Shown here: piece by piece, positions 26,759-35,917 of the stretch | Position numbering within the stretch: position 1 is the stretch's first letter | How the letters are laid out: every line of letters begins with the position of its first letter | Origin: Bacillus sp. SB49 | Lineage (GTDB): Bacteria > Bacillota > Bacilli > Bacillales > Halobacillaceae | DNA length: 64,000 nt | Assembly (NCBI RefSeq): GCF_000469135.2 | Contig: NZ_CP048117.1 | Coordinates: forward strand, 1,959,501 to 2,023,500 | Direction: 5' to 3' | The notes under the pieces: model-generated | Database searches by the model: none | What the model was told of the DNA's origin: nothing | Seen by the model: the letters and a program-made list of their open reading frames with translations, nothing else | Position numbers and translations under genes: made by a program

Positions 26759-27412
26759 TCAAACTCTCTTATCTGTACGAAGTTTCATCTGTTGTTCAAA
26801 ACAATAACGGATGATCGTCTGACGATCCTGTTCTTCAATATCCGAAAATTCCAATGAAGCCCTTTCCGGGCGTTGATCCGTACCCTCTATTTCCCTTACC
26901 AATTCACCCACAGCACGGACGTAATGATAGGATCCCGACTTCATCGGCAGCACGATAGTCATCTCTACAGGACTGTCACTAGGAAATATTTTAGTGGAGG
27001 GTTTCACTATAAGAACGCCTCCCCCGCTGATATCATGCGTAACCGTCGTAAACGGGACACCATCCACCTCCACCGCTATATCAACGTTCGCAGGGACGCG
27101 GACATACTGTCTACGTTGTACTCTTTTCCACTCCTGTTTATCCGGCAATTCCAAAAGAATGACCGGGATCGTTCTTTTTTCCCTCCCGACTACTGTTGCT
27201 TCGAATGAATACACAGCTTGTTGGTTGTCGACAAAGCTTACCTTAAACACAGCTCCCTCCAGGAAAAAACCAGGTCTTCCAGTTACAGAGTGGATGGGGT
27301 AGTCAATACAGACGAAGGCTTCTTCTACGTCCACTATTTTGCATTTGAATGTTTCTCCACCGTTGTTTTCCGTTTCAAGGGAAAGCGGAATACCAATGTG
27401 TAAAGGATTCAT
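26759..27412 (-). CDS. motI: MotI (YpfA/DgrA), c-di-GMP-binding PilZ flagellar brake
   Basis: 217 residues. A YcgR-type N-terminal domain (about 1-95) precedes a PilZ domain carrying the c-di-GMP motifs RRQYVR (100-105) and DISGGG (127-132). The B. subtilis homologue, when loaded with c-di-GMP, binds MotA and disengages the flagellar stator. The start follows GGAGGG. It lies between ypeB and cmk as in B. subtilis, away from motility operons. Both nucleotide motifs are intact, so this strain probably uses c-di-GMP. Confidence 0.92.
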   Translation of the reverse strand: MNPLHIGIPLSLETENNGGETFKCKIVDVEEAFVCIDYPIHSVTGRPGFFLEGAVFKVSFVDNQQAVYSFEATVVGREKRTIPVILLELPDKQEWKRVQRRQYVRVPANVDIAVEVDGVPFTTVTHDISGGGVLIVKPSTKIFPSDSPVEMTIVLPMKSGSYHYVRAVGELVREIEGTDQRPERASLEFSDIEEQDRQTIIRYCFEQQMKLRTDKRV

Positions 27413-27548
27413 GGATTGCCCTCCGTTTCATGGGTCTTAAGCATTAACTAATTATCCCACGACCATTATAAAAAGGAAAGCATTTAGGTATAAAGATTCA
27501 TTAAAACCCGATTCGAATAACGGGTTTCACTACTATTATTCTGCGATG

Positions 27549-27583
27549 TAAAAAAGGACTGCATCTCTGCAGTCCTTTTTTAT
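27549..27583 (-). terminator. Rho-independent terminator downstream of ypeB
   Basis: Hairpin AAGGACTGCA-TCTC-TGCAGTCCTT (27555-27578) flanked by A and T tracts. On the minus strand it ends the sleB-ypeB transcript. Confidence 0.85.
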
Positions 27584-27590
27584 ATGGAAC

Positions 27591-28931
27591 TTATACATCT
27601 TGGTTGAATTTCATCTCGGCTTTCTTCAACGTCTCCACTTTTTCTTCCTCTCCGTTGGAAGCGTTAATGAAAATTCGGTACGTCGTCTGGTCCATAGTGG
27701 TTAGAAATTCGTAAGTCAGCACTTGTTCTTTTACATCATTTTCAATAACCGCCATATGCTCTTCTTGAATTTCAAGGTTTGGATTTATCTTATCCCTGGC
27801 TTCCTCCACCGTAATTTCCGGTTTGTTTACCTCCATATCGGTGTGGTAGTTGAAGTAATCCCTTGCTGACATACCAAGAACTTCTCCATTATCAAGGGCA
27901 ACTTTGACAACAATAGCATCGGAATGGTACCGGATGTCGTCTTGCGTATAAACAAAGCGGAAGACACCCATTTTGTCGTATTGGCTGCTCTCAATAAGAG
28001 TCAGTTCATCAATATCTAATCCTTGCACGTACTTTTTAGCTTTTTCGGAAGCATCATACAAGCTGATTTCTGCTTCTCCTACGGGACGGTTGATCATGAT
28101 CGTCAGCGGATGCCCGCCTTTCTCTGTTAAATCGATATACCCGTTTTTATTCCCTTTTTGGAAGGAAGCGGTGTAGGTAGGTACTTCTGCCCCCTCTCCG
28201 GATTTAGTTACTGTCAGCGCTTGAGGGTCTACCTTTTCCAACCATTTACTTGCCGTGTTTCTCGCTTCTTTTTCGGATATTTCTTCTCCTGAAAGATCAG
28301 CAAACGGCTTGTCCCTTGTCGCTTCCCCGAAGCCGACCTGCGTGGTGTCTCCTTCGTAGCTCTCTACCGATTTCTCCACCGTCTTGAAACCGTTCACAAT
28401 GGTATTGTCACCAACTTCATCATTGGTTGCTAACGCAAGTTGAACGTCCATCCACCTTAAATTATCATTTAAAACAACATTCTGGACTTTTCTCAACTCT
28501 TTTTCAATTTCACCTGATTGTGTATGAAGCTGCTCCAACTTGCCGATTTCCTCTTCGCTGAGCGGTTTTTTCTCCAAGTCCCGAACAGCTGTCCGATAGG
28601 CAAAATCACCGATATTGTATAAAAATTCTTCGGTTTTATTGAATGGGAGCAGGGTCAAAGGAAGCTGTCCTACGTCTGTATTAGCCTCCGACGAAATCTT
28701 CCATATTTCTGCTAATTGCGGAGAAAGCTGTTCCCTGGAATTCATTGCTAAACTGGAGCCGATTTTATCATGTAGTAGGTCTATATTATAGGTCAGATCA
28801 TGAAAGGCTCTCTGATAACTGTTTTCCGCCTGTAGAAGGACTGCGTTTTTATCCTGGTTTTCTTTATATCCCCATACCCCTACTCCGACTAAGACAATAC
28901 TCAAAACAATAATAGTTATCCAACGTACCAT
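27591..28931 (-). CDS. ypeB: YpeB, spore germination protein
   Basis: 446 residues. One N-terminal membrane helix (about 5-22) and a long exported part ending in PepSY-type repeats (for example around 245-310 and 320-385). YpeB is needed for stable deposition of the cortex-lytic enzyme SleB in spores, and the two are mutually dependent. It lies 11 nt after sleB in the conserved order. GGAGGTGG precedes the ATG. Confidence 0.94.
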   Translation of the reverse strand: MVRWITIIVLSIVLVGVGVWGYKENQDKNAVLLQAENSYQRAFHDLTYNIDLLHDKIGSSLAMNSREQLSPQLAEIWKISSEANTDVGQLPLTLLPFNKTEEFLYNIGDFAYRTAVRDLEKKPLSEEEIGKLEQLHTQSGEIEKELRKVQNVVLNDNLRWMDVQLALATNDEVGDNTIVNGFKTVEKSVESYEGDTTQVGFGEATRDKPFADLSGEEISEKEARNTASKWLEKVDPQALTVTKSGEGAEVPTYTASFQKGNKNGYIDLTEKGGHPLTIMINRPVGEAEISLYDASEKAKKYVQGLDIDELTLIESSQYDKMGVFRFVYTQDDIRYHSDAIVVKVALDNGEVLGMSARDYFNYHTDMEVNKPEITVEEARDKINPNLEIQEEHMAVIENDVKEQVLTYEFLTTMDQTTYRIFINASNGEEEKVETLKKAEMKFNQDV

Positions 28932-28942
28932 ACTTCCACCTC

Positions 28943-29779
28943 CTATTTACAGAATATGTGTTTACCAATTTGTTTAATTTGCGGTCTGGACCATATCCAG
29001 CTCGAAGTCGCTGTATTAGGGTTGAAATAATACATCGCTTCTCCAGAAGGGTCCCAGCCATTAATGGCATCAAGTACCGCTTCTTTAGCTGTGTCATTAG
29101 GTTCCAGCCATATTTGACCATCACTGACCGCAGTAAAAGCGCGGGGTTCGAAAATAACACCGGACACAGAGTTAGGAAACGAAGCACTCTCGACTCGGTT
29201 CAATATAACGGAAGCTACGGCAACCTGACCGACATAAGGCTCTCCACGCGCCTCTCCGTACACTGCATTTGCCATCAGTTGAATATCATTCTGTGAATAT
29301 CCGCTTGGAACGTTGACGGCTGTCTGCTCTGTTTTTTTAGGTTTCGATTGTTCCGGAGCCTGATTACCGTTTGAATCATTTCCGGCTGGTTTCTTTGTCT
29401 GTTGAGACTTAGGCGTTCCGCCGTAATGGGTGAATTTATTTCCCTGGCGGATCTGTTCTTTAACAAAACCCTCATCAAAATTACTCGCCTTCACTAATTT
29501 ATTTTTTACTTCAGGTCCCGCCAACCCGTCGATTTCCATACCGAATTCATACTGAAAATTACGGAGAGCCCAATACGTACCCCAACCGAACACTCCGTCA
29601 ATTTCTCCATTATAAAAGCCGAGATACTGGAGACGGGACTGCAGTTCAATTACGTCATCCCCTGTCGCTCCCTGCTGTATCACTTGATTAGAGAATGCTT
29701 CCACTTGATTTCCTGAGTACACAGGTATCATCAAAAGCGTCATCCCAATCATGATGACCGCTGCTTTCTTCCATACCAT
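28943..29779 (-). CDS. sleB: SleB, spore cortex-lytic enzyme
   Basis: 278 residues. A signal peptide (about 1-30) is followed by a PG_binding_1 domain (about 40-100, GDDVIELQSRLQYLGFYNG), a low-complexity Lys/Gln/Asn linker (about 120-150) and a C-terminal hydrolase domain with ANAVYGEARGEPYVGQVAVA, which contains the catalytic Glu region of this lytic transglycosylase family. It cuts muramic-lactam cortex during germination. ATG 29779 follows GGGGTG at 8 nt; the open frame extends 22 codons upstream, including a GTG, without a better site. Confidence 0.94.
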   Translation of the reverse strand: MVWKKAAVIMIGMTLLMIPVYSGNQVEAFSNQVIQQGATGDDVIELQSRLQYLGFYNGEIDGVFGWGTYWALRNFQYEFGMEIDGLAGPEVKNKLVKASNFDEGFVKEQIRQGNKFTHYGGTPKSQQTKKPAGNDSNGNQAPEQSKPKKTEQTAVNVPSGYSQNDIQLMANAVYGEARGEPYVGQVAVASVILNRVESASFPNSVSGVIFEPRAFTAVSDGQIWLEPNDTAKEAVLDAINGWDPSGEAMYYFNPNTATSSWIWSRPQIKQIGKHIFCK

Positions 29780-29857
29780 TTCATACACACCCCTGTCCCA
29801 ATAATTTATAGGGGTAGTTTTTGACAGATGTTGAACTTTATACACAGCCTGTGCGAT

Positions 29858-29887
29858 AAAAAAAGAGCTGCCAGGGGCAGCTCAATG
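29858..29887 (-). terminator. Rho-independent terminator at the end of prsW
   Basis: Minus-strand hairpin with arms GAGCTGCC/GGCAGCTC (29868-29884) and then seven T. The first arm includes the prsW stop codon region. Confidence 0.85.
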
Positions 29888-30547
29888 ATCGATTTCCGGG
29901 TATGAAGTATGATGTTGGTTGGCAACTCGGATATGGCGGAAACTGATTATCCATAAGATCACGATGAACGGGGTGATCCAATACATCCATGAATCTCCCT
30001 TGATTGTGATGATATAATCATATATGGTATGAAGCATAACTGGAATAAAGAGAGCGATGTACATATATCTGTTTGAATACTCTCCTGCAAATTTGGCTTT
30101 TCCCATATAAAAGCCCATCATGATTCCGAAAAGACCATGGGAGGATACCGGAAAGACCGCACGGAGCACCGCAATTTCTATTCCGTTTGCAAACAAATAA
30201 ATGACGTTTTCGATTGTTGCAAACCCCAGACTGATTGCTACTCCATAGATGATTCCATCATAATGGTGGTCGAAGTCGGAATGCCTGTATGCCACGAACA
30301 GAAGGAAGAACCATTTGAAGAATTCCTCAAGCAGACCCGCAAGGAAGAAGGACTTTAGAAAAGGCTCTTGAAACACCCCTTCTGCTTGAAAGGCATACTG
30401 GATGAACATCAAAGGGAACACCATAATGACACCGATAACGAACATGCGGAAAATCAGCGGTAACGGTTCCAACTCGATCCGTTTGCTTAAGTATATGAAT
30501 GTCATGATGGCCACAGCAGGAGATATGGCAGCAGTGAGTATGGCCAT
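29882..30547 (-). CDS. prsW: PrsW, intramembrane site-1 protease
   Basis: 221 residues with about seven hydrophobic helices. The PrsW/CAAX-like motif LLEEFFKW (E74, E75, K78) and conserved His-containing helices (SSHGLFGIMMGFYMG and LHTIYDY) form the catalytic site. In B. subtilis PrsW makes the first cut in anti-sigma factor RsiW in response to antimicrobial peptides and envelope stress. No sigW/rsiW pair is in this window; sigX/rsiX lies 14 kb away. The ATG follows GAGAGGTTG. It is divergent from ansA. Confidence 0.9.
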   Translation of the reverse strand: MAILTAAISPAVAIMTFIYLSKRIELEPLPLIFRMFVIGVIMVFPLMFIQYAFQAEGVFQEPFLKSFFLAGLLEEFFKWFFLLFVAYRHSDFDHHYDGIIYGVAISLGFATIENVIYLFANGIEIAVLRAVFPVSSHGLFGIMMGFYMGKAKFAGEYSNRYMYIALFIPVMLHTIYDYIITIKGDSWMYWITPFIVILWIISFRHIRVANQHHTSYPEIDH

Positions 30548-30635
30548 TTTATCAACCTCTCTCTTTCTTTCACCTACATTTCATCGTATCATGAAGAAGA
30601 TGGAAAAGGAATAATTGAATGGAAGTTGGTGTGCT

Positions 30636-31604
30636 ATGAAAAGAATTTTGATCATTCATACAGGTGGGACAATCTCGATGAAAGAGGATAAAGAAACAGG
30701 AGAAGTGAATACAGCTTCCAACCACCCTTTACAGGAGATTTCCGAGCTGCTTAAAGATCACGTAGAAATTGAGGATGACATCCTATTTTACCTTCCCTCC
30801 CCCCACATTCGACCGGACCACATGTTGAAACTCGGCCGGTCCATCCATGAAAAGATGGCCCGTAAGAATTATGACGGCATCGTGATTACGCACGGCACGG
30901 ATACACTGGAAGAAACAGCGTTTTTCCTGGACCTTTTCCTGCAGACGAGAAAGCCTGTCGTTGTGACCGGCGCAATGCGATCAAGCAATGAAATTGGCTC
31001 CGATGGTTTATACAACCTTTTAAGTGCGATAAGAGTAGCAAGCTGTGACGAAGCACAGGACAAAGGTGTCCTTGTCGTGATGAATGATGAAATACACACG
31101 GCGAGAAACGTTACAAAGACATCGACCAGTAATGTGGCGACATTCCAAAGCCCCCAATATGGACCAATTGGAATCACCACCAAACAAGCTGTCTTCTTCC
31201 ACCATAAAATGACCAAACATGAATCCTATCCGATCCAGAAAATTGACAAGAAAGTCTCCTTGATCAAAGCATTTGCTGGTATGGACGGTTCTCTAATTGA
31301 TGCCGTTAAGGAAAGCGGAGCTGATGGTCTCGTCATCGAAGCGCTCGGCCAAGGAAACCTTCCGCCCGAAACGGTAGATGCCATTGCCAGGACACTGGAT
31401 GCAGATATCCCGATTGTCCTCGTTTCCCGGTGTTACCAAGGTATCGTACAGGATACATACGGATATGCAGGCGGTGGAAGGGAACTGCGTCAGCTCGGTA
31501 CCATATTTGCGAACGGTTTGACCGGACCGAAAGCCCGCATTAAACTGATGGTTGCATTGGAATTGACTAATAACCGGACAGAGCTTGAGCACATGTTCAG
31601 CTGA
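30636..31604 (+). CDS. ansA: AnsA, type I L-asparaginase
   Basis: 322 residues. Hydrolyses asparagine to aspartate and ammonia in the cytoplasm. Both active-site threonine motifs are present: HTGGTISM (about 8-15) and THGTDTLEETAF (about 88-99); GAMRSSNEIGSDG follows. ATG 30636 is chosen to give MKRILIIHTGG; the frame opens 7 codons earlier without a site, and the ribosome box is weak (GGTG). One of the few plus-strand genes, standing alone between prsW and ypdA. Confidence 0.93.
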   Translation: MKRILIIHTGGTISMKEDKETGEVNTASNHPLQEISELLKDHVEIEDDILFYLPSPHIRPDHMLKLGRSIHEKMARKNYDGIVITHGTDTLEETAFFLDLFLQTRKPVVVTGAMRSSNEIGSDGLYNLLSAIRVASCDEAQDKGVLVVMNDEIHTARNVTKTSTSNVATFQSPQYGPIGITTKQAVFFHHKMTKHESYPIQKIDKKVSLIKAFAGMDGSLIDAVKESGADGLVIEALGQGNLPPETVDAIARTLDADIPIVLVSRCYQGIVQDTYGYAGGGRELRQLGTIFANGLTGPKARIKLMVALELTNNRTELEHMFS

Positions 31605-31608
31605 AATC

Positions 31609-31637
31609 GAAAAAGGAGCCCTGAGGCTCCTTTTTTA
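31609..31637. terminator. Bidirectional terminator between ansA and ypdA
   Basis: Hairpin AAGGAGCC-CTGA-GGCTCCTT (31613-31632), A-rich on the left and T6 on the right, ends ansA on the plus strand and ypdA on the minus strand. Confidence 0.85.
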
Positions 31638-32618
31638 TTTCTTATTAATGATGGATGAAGCGATGCGACCGCCATGGTGGCGACCGTTCTCAATAAAAAT
31701 CTCGTTGTTGTTATAACCGGCAGCAATAACACCTGCAATGTATATTCCAGACACATTTGTCTCCATTGTGTCTTCTTGGAAGGCCGGACGCCCTGTTTCT
31801 TCATCCATCTCCACGCCCATTCTTTGAAGGAATCCGTGATCAGGACGGTACCCGGTCATAGCAAAGACGAAATCGTTGGCTATGCGTTTCTCTTCCCCGC
31901 GGCACTCATAGACGACTTGATCCTCCGTGATTTCTTTTACGTCGGCACAGAATTCCATATCGACGATCCCTTTCCTTACAAGGGCTTCAAATTGTGGTAA
32001 AATCCAAGGTTTAATACTTTTTGAATATTCTTCTCCTCTATAAAGGACTGTTACCTCCGCACCGCATTTCTCCAGTTCAAGCGCTGCATCTGCAGCTGAG
32101 TTCTTTCCACCGATGACAACGACCTTTTTCTTGAAATAAGGATGTCCTTCCTTGAAATAATGCATGACTTTAGGTAGCTCTTCCCCTTTGACACCCATGA
32201 AATTCGGCTGATCATAATATCCGGTAGCAACGATGATGTTATTCGTTTGGTAGACGTTGTTTTCCCCTGTGTTTGTTTCCGCGTTTACAACGAAGCCCGT
32301 GCCTGACTGTTCAACCGTCAACACTTTTTCGAAGGTGTTTACGCGCAGATCCTCTCTGTCTGCAACGGCGCGGTAATAAGCAAGCGCTTCGTTACGTACA
32401 GGTTTCTGCCTTTCGCTGATGAACGGAATATTTCCTATCTCCAGTTTCTCGCTGGAGCTGAAAAACGTCTGATGCGTCGGATAATGATAAATGGAATTAA
32501 CGACATTTCCTTTTTCAATAATTAGTGGATCGATTCCATGTTTTTTTAATTCGATGGCTGCGCTCATTCCGCACGGCCCACCGCCTATTATAATTACATC
32601 TTCATTCGGTTGTTGCAC
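31635..32618 (-). CDS. ypdA: YpdA, bacillithiol disulfide reductase
   Basis: 327 residues. FAD- and NADPH-dependent reductase that recycles oxidised bacillithiol. The FAD motif VIIIGGGPCGMSAA (8-21) contains the YpdA-type cysteine (C16); the NADPH motif VVVIGGKNSAADAALEL is in the middle. GTG 32618 follows AGAGGAG at 9 nt; the frame is open 16 codons upstream with no site. Between ansA and gudB as in B. subtilis. It implies that the organism makes bacillithiol. Confidence 0.92.
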   Translation of the reverse strand: MQQPNEDVIIIGGGPCGMSAAIELKKHGIDPLIIEKGNVVNSIYHYPTHQTFFSSSEKLEIGNIPFISERQKPVRNEALAYYRAVADREDLRVNTFEKVLTVEQSGTGFVVNAETNTGENNVYQTNNIIVATGYYDQPNFMGVKGEELPKVMHYFKEGHPYFKKKVVVIGGKNSAADAALELEKCGAEVTVLYRGEEYSKSIKPWILPQFEALVRKGIVDMEFCADVKEITEDQVVYECRGEEKRIANDFVFAMTGYRPDHGFLQRMGVEMDEETGRPAFQEDTMETNVSGIYIAGVIAAGYNNNEIFIENGRHHGGRIASSIINKK

Positions 32619-32667
32619 AATGAAACACTCCTCTTCCAATAACCTGGACCTGATGACACTTAACATA

Positions 32668-32702
32668 ATAAAAAATCTCCTACCATATTATGATAGGAGA
32701 TT
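32668..32702 (-). terminator. Rho-independent terminator downstream of gudB
   Basis: Minus-strand hairpin with arms ATCTCCTATCA and TGGTAGGAGAT (32691-32701 and 32675-32685) followed by six T. Confidence 0.85.
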
Positions 32703-32719
32703 GTTCGATTAGAATCAAC

Positions 32720-34000
32720 CTATATCCATCCTCTGAACCTTGATGCTTCGGCCATTTTACGCACGCCGACCATATAAGCAGCCAGTCTCATATCCACACG
32801 TCTCGTCTCGGCTGTACCGTAAACATTGTCAAAGGCCTTCACGATAACCTTATGGAGTTTCTCTTCCACTTCCTCTTCCGTCCAATAATACCCCTGGTTA
32901 TTCTGTACCCATTCAAAGTAGGATACGGTTACACCACCTGAGGATGCAAGGACATCGGGAACGAGAAGGATGCCGCGTTCAGATAAAATTCTCGTAGCAT
33001 CGAGCGTCGTAGGGCCATTGGCAGCTTCTACTACGATAGAAGCCTTAACATTATGTGCATTATCTTCTGTAATCTGATTCTCAATCGCTGCAGGAACCAG
33101 AATGTCGCAGTCAAGCTCCAGGAGCTGTTCATTGGTAATGGTATTCTTAAACAGGTTCGTTACCGTACCGAAGCTGTCCCGGCGGTCAAGCAGATAATCA
33201 ATATCCAGCCCATCCGGATCGTGCAATCCGCCATAAGCATCAGAAATACCAATCACTTTTGCGCCACGATCGTGCATGAATTTGGCAAGGAAACTTCCCG
33301 CATTACCAAAGCCCTGAACGACTACGCGTGCGCCTTCTACACTGATACCCTTTTTCTTGGCTGCCTCTTCTATACAGATGGTTACTCCCTTGGCCGTTGC
33401 GGTTTCTCTGCCGTGTGAGCCGCCTAGCACCAACGGCTTTCCTGTGATGAACCCTGGATTATTGAATTCGTCAATACGACTGTATTCATCCATCATCCAT
33501 GCCATGATTTGAGAGTTAGTAAATACATCCGGTGCAGGAATATCTTTTGTCGGACCTACAATTTGACTGATGGCACGTACATAACCGCGACTGACTCCCT
33601 CGAGCTCCCGGAAGGACATTTCACGTGGATCGCAGATGATGCCGCCTTTACCTCCACCATATGGCAAGTCGACGATGCCTGCCTTAAGACTCATCCATAT
33701 AGATAAGGCTTTCACTTCTTTTTCGGTGACATTCGGGTGAAAACGGACTCCGCCTTTCGTTGGTCCGACAGCATCATTGTGCTGCGCTCGATAGCCTGTG
33801 AAAATTTTGATCTGATCATTATCCATACGAACGGGGATACGGACCGTCATCATTCGTACAGGTTCTTTCATCAATTCGTAAACTTCATTTGGATATCCTA
33901 ATTTATCAAGTGCTTTCTTGACCACCTTTTGTGTGGACTTCAACACGTCTAGTTTATCATTAGTTTCATTTGCAGAATCTGCTGGCTTATCGGCTACCAT
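32720..34000 (-). CDS. gudB: GudB-type NAD-dependent glutamate dehydrogenase
   Basis: 426 residues. Oxidative deamination of glutamate to 2-oxoglutarate. The catalytic lysine is K118 in LPYGGGKGG; GPTKDIPAPDVFTNSQIM, the NAD motif VVVQGFGNAGSFLAKF and the MRLAAYMVGVRKMAEASRFRGWI tail are conserved. In laboratory B. subtilis 168, gudB is inactive through a 9-bp duplication (VKA twice); here EKEVKALSIW (94-103) has a single VKA, so the enzyme should be active. ATG 34000 follows AGGAGGT at 6 nt. Position beside ypdA supports gudB over rocG. Confidence 0.94.
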   Translation of the reverse strand: MVADKPADSANETNDKLDVLKSTQKVVKKALDKLGYPNEVYELMKEPVRMMTVRIPVRMDNDQIKIFTGYRAQHNDAVGPTKGGVRFHPNVTEKEVKALSIWMSLKAGIVDLPYGGGKGGIICDPREMSFRELEGVSRGYVRAISQIVGPTKDIPAPDVFTNSQIMAWMMDEYSRIDEFNNPGFITGKPLVLGGSHGRETATAKGVTICIEEAAKKKGISVEGARVVVQGFGNAGSFLAKFMHDRGAKVIGISDAYGGLHDPDGLDIDYLLDRRDSFGTVTNLFKNTITNEQLLELDCDILVPAAIENQITEDNAHNVKASIVVEAANGPTTLDATRILSERGILLVPDVLASSGGVTVSYFEWVQNNQGYYWTEEEVEEKLHKVIVKAFDNVYGTAETRRVDMRLAAYMVGVRKMAEASRFRGWI

Positions 34001-34129
34001 CCATTTACCTCCTATATCCATCCATTCGATTAGGGCTCATCTTTCAGTGATTAGTATACACCTTCCACCTGGTTAAGAAAAGATGGAAATACAGCTTTTC
34101 TCCTAATTAACCAAATAAAAAGAAAGCGA

Positions 34130-35074
34130 TTACACCTTTTTCTTCTCCGTGGCTCCGGAAAGGTCTACGAACTTCTGAATCAAATCATCATAACTCCAGC
34201 CCACCGCCTGGGCAGAATCAGGGAAAAGGCTCGTCGGTGTCATTCCAGGAAGTGTATTAACTTCGAGTATTACCGGCTCATTCCTTTCATTAATAATGAA
34301 ATCGACCCGGGAGTAGACATCGCACCCCAACAGCTGATGTGCAAGAACCGCATGCTGCTGAAGCTTTTCTGTCAAAGCATCTTCCACTTTGGCAGGAACA
34401 ATATGCTCACTTCCACCTGGCTTATATTTTGAATCAAAATCATAATAATCATTCTTAGGTATAATCTCAATGACAGGGAGCGCCTGTTCCTTCCCTTTCT
34501 TTCCGATAACCGGAACCGTAACTTCCCTTCCACTGATGAAATCTTCCACCAATATATCAGTATCTGACTTTGCAGCCGTTTCAATAGCGCCTTTTATCTG
34601 TTTTTCTTCTTTTACAATCGTCAACCCAAGGGTAGAACCTTCCTGATTCGGCTTAATGACGAAAGGAAGTTGGAATTCCTTCTTAATCTCCTCTTCAATC
34701 TTATGAAAAAGGGTTGAATCCCTCACGTCATACGCCACACTCTTCGCTGTGTGAAGTCCGTTCAACGAAAACAACTGCTTTGATTTTGCTTTATCCATGG
34801 CAAGAGCGGAGGCTAGGACTCCTGAACCTACATAAGGAAGTTCCATCATGTCGAGCACGCCCTGAATTTTCCCATCCTCTCCGAAACGTCCGTGAAGCCC
34901 TATGAACACAAGATCTACATCCAGATCAAGGACCTCGTTTATTCTATCAGGAGAAAAATCCACGGAAACCACTTCGTGCCCTTTGTTCTTCAGGGCGTTA
35001 ATGATTCCTTTACCTGTCGATAAGGACACTTCCCGTTCTCCGGAAGTTCCACCATATAAAACCGCTATCTTCAT
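34130..35074 (-). CDS. ddl: D-alanine--D-alanine ligase
   Basis: 314 residues, an ATP-grasp enzyme joining two D-Ala for peptidoglycan precursors. GGTSGEREVSLSTG (8-21), FIGLHGRFGEDGKIQG, a MDKAKSKQLF lid segment, PFVIKPNQEGSTLGL and the VLEVNTLPGMTPTSLFP end are present. The omega loop reads DSKYKPGG, with the Tyr of D-Ala:D-Ala ligases, not the Phe of D-lactate types. It is shorter than the usual Bacillus Ddl (about 350), like the DdlB group. In B. subtilis no ddl lies here; it stands alone between gudB and mecB. Confidence 0.92.
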   Translation of the reverse strand: MKIAVLYGGTSGEREVSLSTGKGIINALKNKGHEVVSVDFSPDRINEVLDLDVDLVFIGLHGRFGEDGKIQGVLDMMELPYVGSGVLASALAMDKAKSKQLFSLNGLHTAKSVAYDVRDSTLFHKIEEEIKKEFQLPFVIKPNQEGSTLGLTIVKEEKQIKGAIETAAKSDTDILVEDFISGREVTVPVIGKKGKEQALPVIEIIPKNDYYDFDSKYKPGGSEHIVPAKVEDALTEKLQQHAVLAHQLLGCDVYSRVDFIINERNEPVILEVNTLPGMTPTSLFPDSAQAVGWSYDDLIQKFVDLSGATEKKKV

Positions 35075-35156
35075 GCTTTACACTCCATTTCCAACTACAA
35101 TAATAATAGTTTGATACCGTTTTAATCTTAACACGTCCAACGTGTCTGCTTCTATT

Positions 35157-35194
35157 AAAAATAAAAAGAACGAAGCTTTTAATAAGCATCGTTC
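35157..35194 (-). terminator. Rho-independent terminator downstream of mecB
   Basis: Minus-strand hairpin with arms GAACGATGCTT and AAGCTTCGTTC (35184-35194 and 35168-35178, one mismatch) then TTTTTATTTTT. Confidence 0.75.
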
Positions 35195-35201
35195 CGACAA
35201 A

Positions 35202-35783
35202 TCAGGAAAAATGTATGAATAATGTTTCACACGCCTGACCGTCCATAACCAGCTTCCCGTATTCCATCAGCCGATGGGAAGTAGCTGCAGAAGCAGACGC
35301 AAACTCTGACAACAGTGCAATTACCTGGTCCTGATCCAGATGTAAAATATCTTCATCCTGAAGCAGCATATAGTAATTTTCATTATAATAATAAACGCTA
35401 CCGCCTGTCACGCCCAGCTGATAGAGTTGTATACCGGCCTGGATCACATCCTCGAAATCATCGAAAGAAAACATCATTTCTTTACTTTCGTCCAATGTAA
35501 CTTTCATTTCAAAGTAATCTTCGTCCTCTTCCAAGTCCAGGGATTCTGTTCTGGTCACGACCACAAGCATTCCCTGCGCCTGTAATAGGTACACCTGAAC
35601 AAGCAGCACTCCGGTAAGTTCCAAACCGAGCTCGATCCCCGCATCATACATCATGTCACTAAATATTCTGTGTACCCTCGGGAGGTCGTTCCACAGCTCT
35701 TCACGTGACAAACCTCTATCCATTAAATCATCAAACGTCAAAAATATCTTAAACTTCTCATTCGTCATTCTTTCCACTCGCAC
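35202..35783 (-). CDS. mecB: MecB (YpbH), ClpC adaptor protein
   Basis: 193 residues. MecA family adaptor: an N-terminal domain (RVERMTNEKFKIFLTFDDL, about 2-20) binds substrates and a C-terminal domain (about 110-193) binds and assembles ClpC. The MRLERxxxxKIKIFLTFDDL pattern is that of YpbH/MecB rather than MecA. GTG 35783 has AGGGGGG 7 nt upstream and gives the family N-terminus. The acidic LDLEEDEDYFE linker lies mid-protein. Ends at its own terminator. Confidence 0.9.
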   Translation of the reverse strand: MRVERMTNEKFKIFLTFDDLMDRGLSREELWNDLPRVHRIFSDMMYDAGIELGLELTGVLLVQVYLLQAQGMLVVVTRTESLDLEEDEDYFEMKVTLDESKEMMFSFDDFEDVIQAGIQLYQLGVTGGSVYYYNENYYMLLQDEDILHLDQDQVIALLSEFASASAATSHRLMEYGKLVMDGQACETLFIHFS

Positions 35784-35917
35784 ATGATCGCCCCCCTGCC
35801 ACAATGTGTGTTATCTATATATTATGATGTACGTTCCGATTATGGCACCTTTTTTCAAATTATATCCGGCACAGCAGGAAGGGCCGGCCGCTTTCTCCAG
35901 AGAATTCATATCTCTGT

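Noticed and set aside
34001-34129. Possible sigma-A promoter of gudB (TATACT)
   Set aside because: The -10-like TATACT has no convincing -35 at a proper distance.
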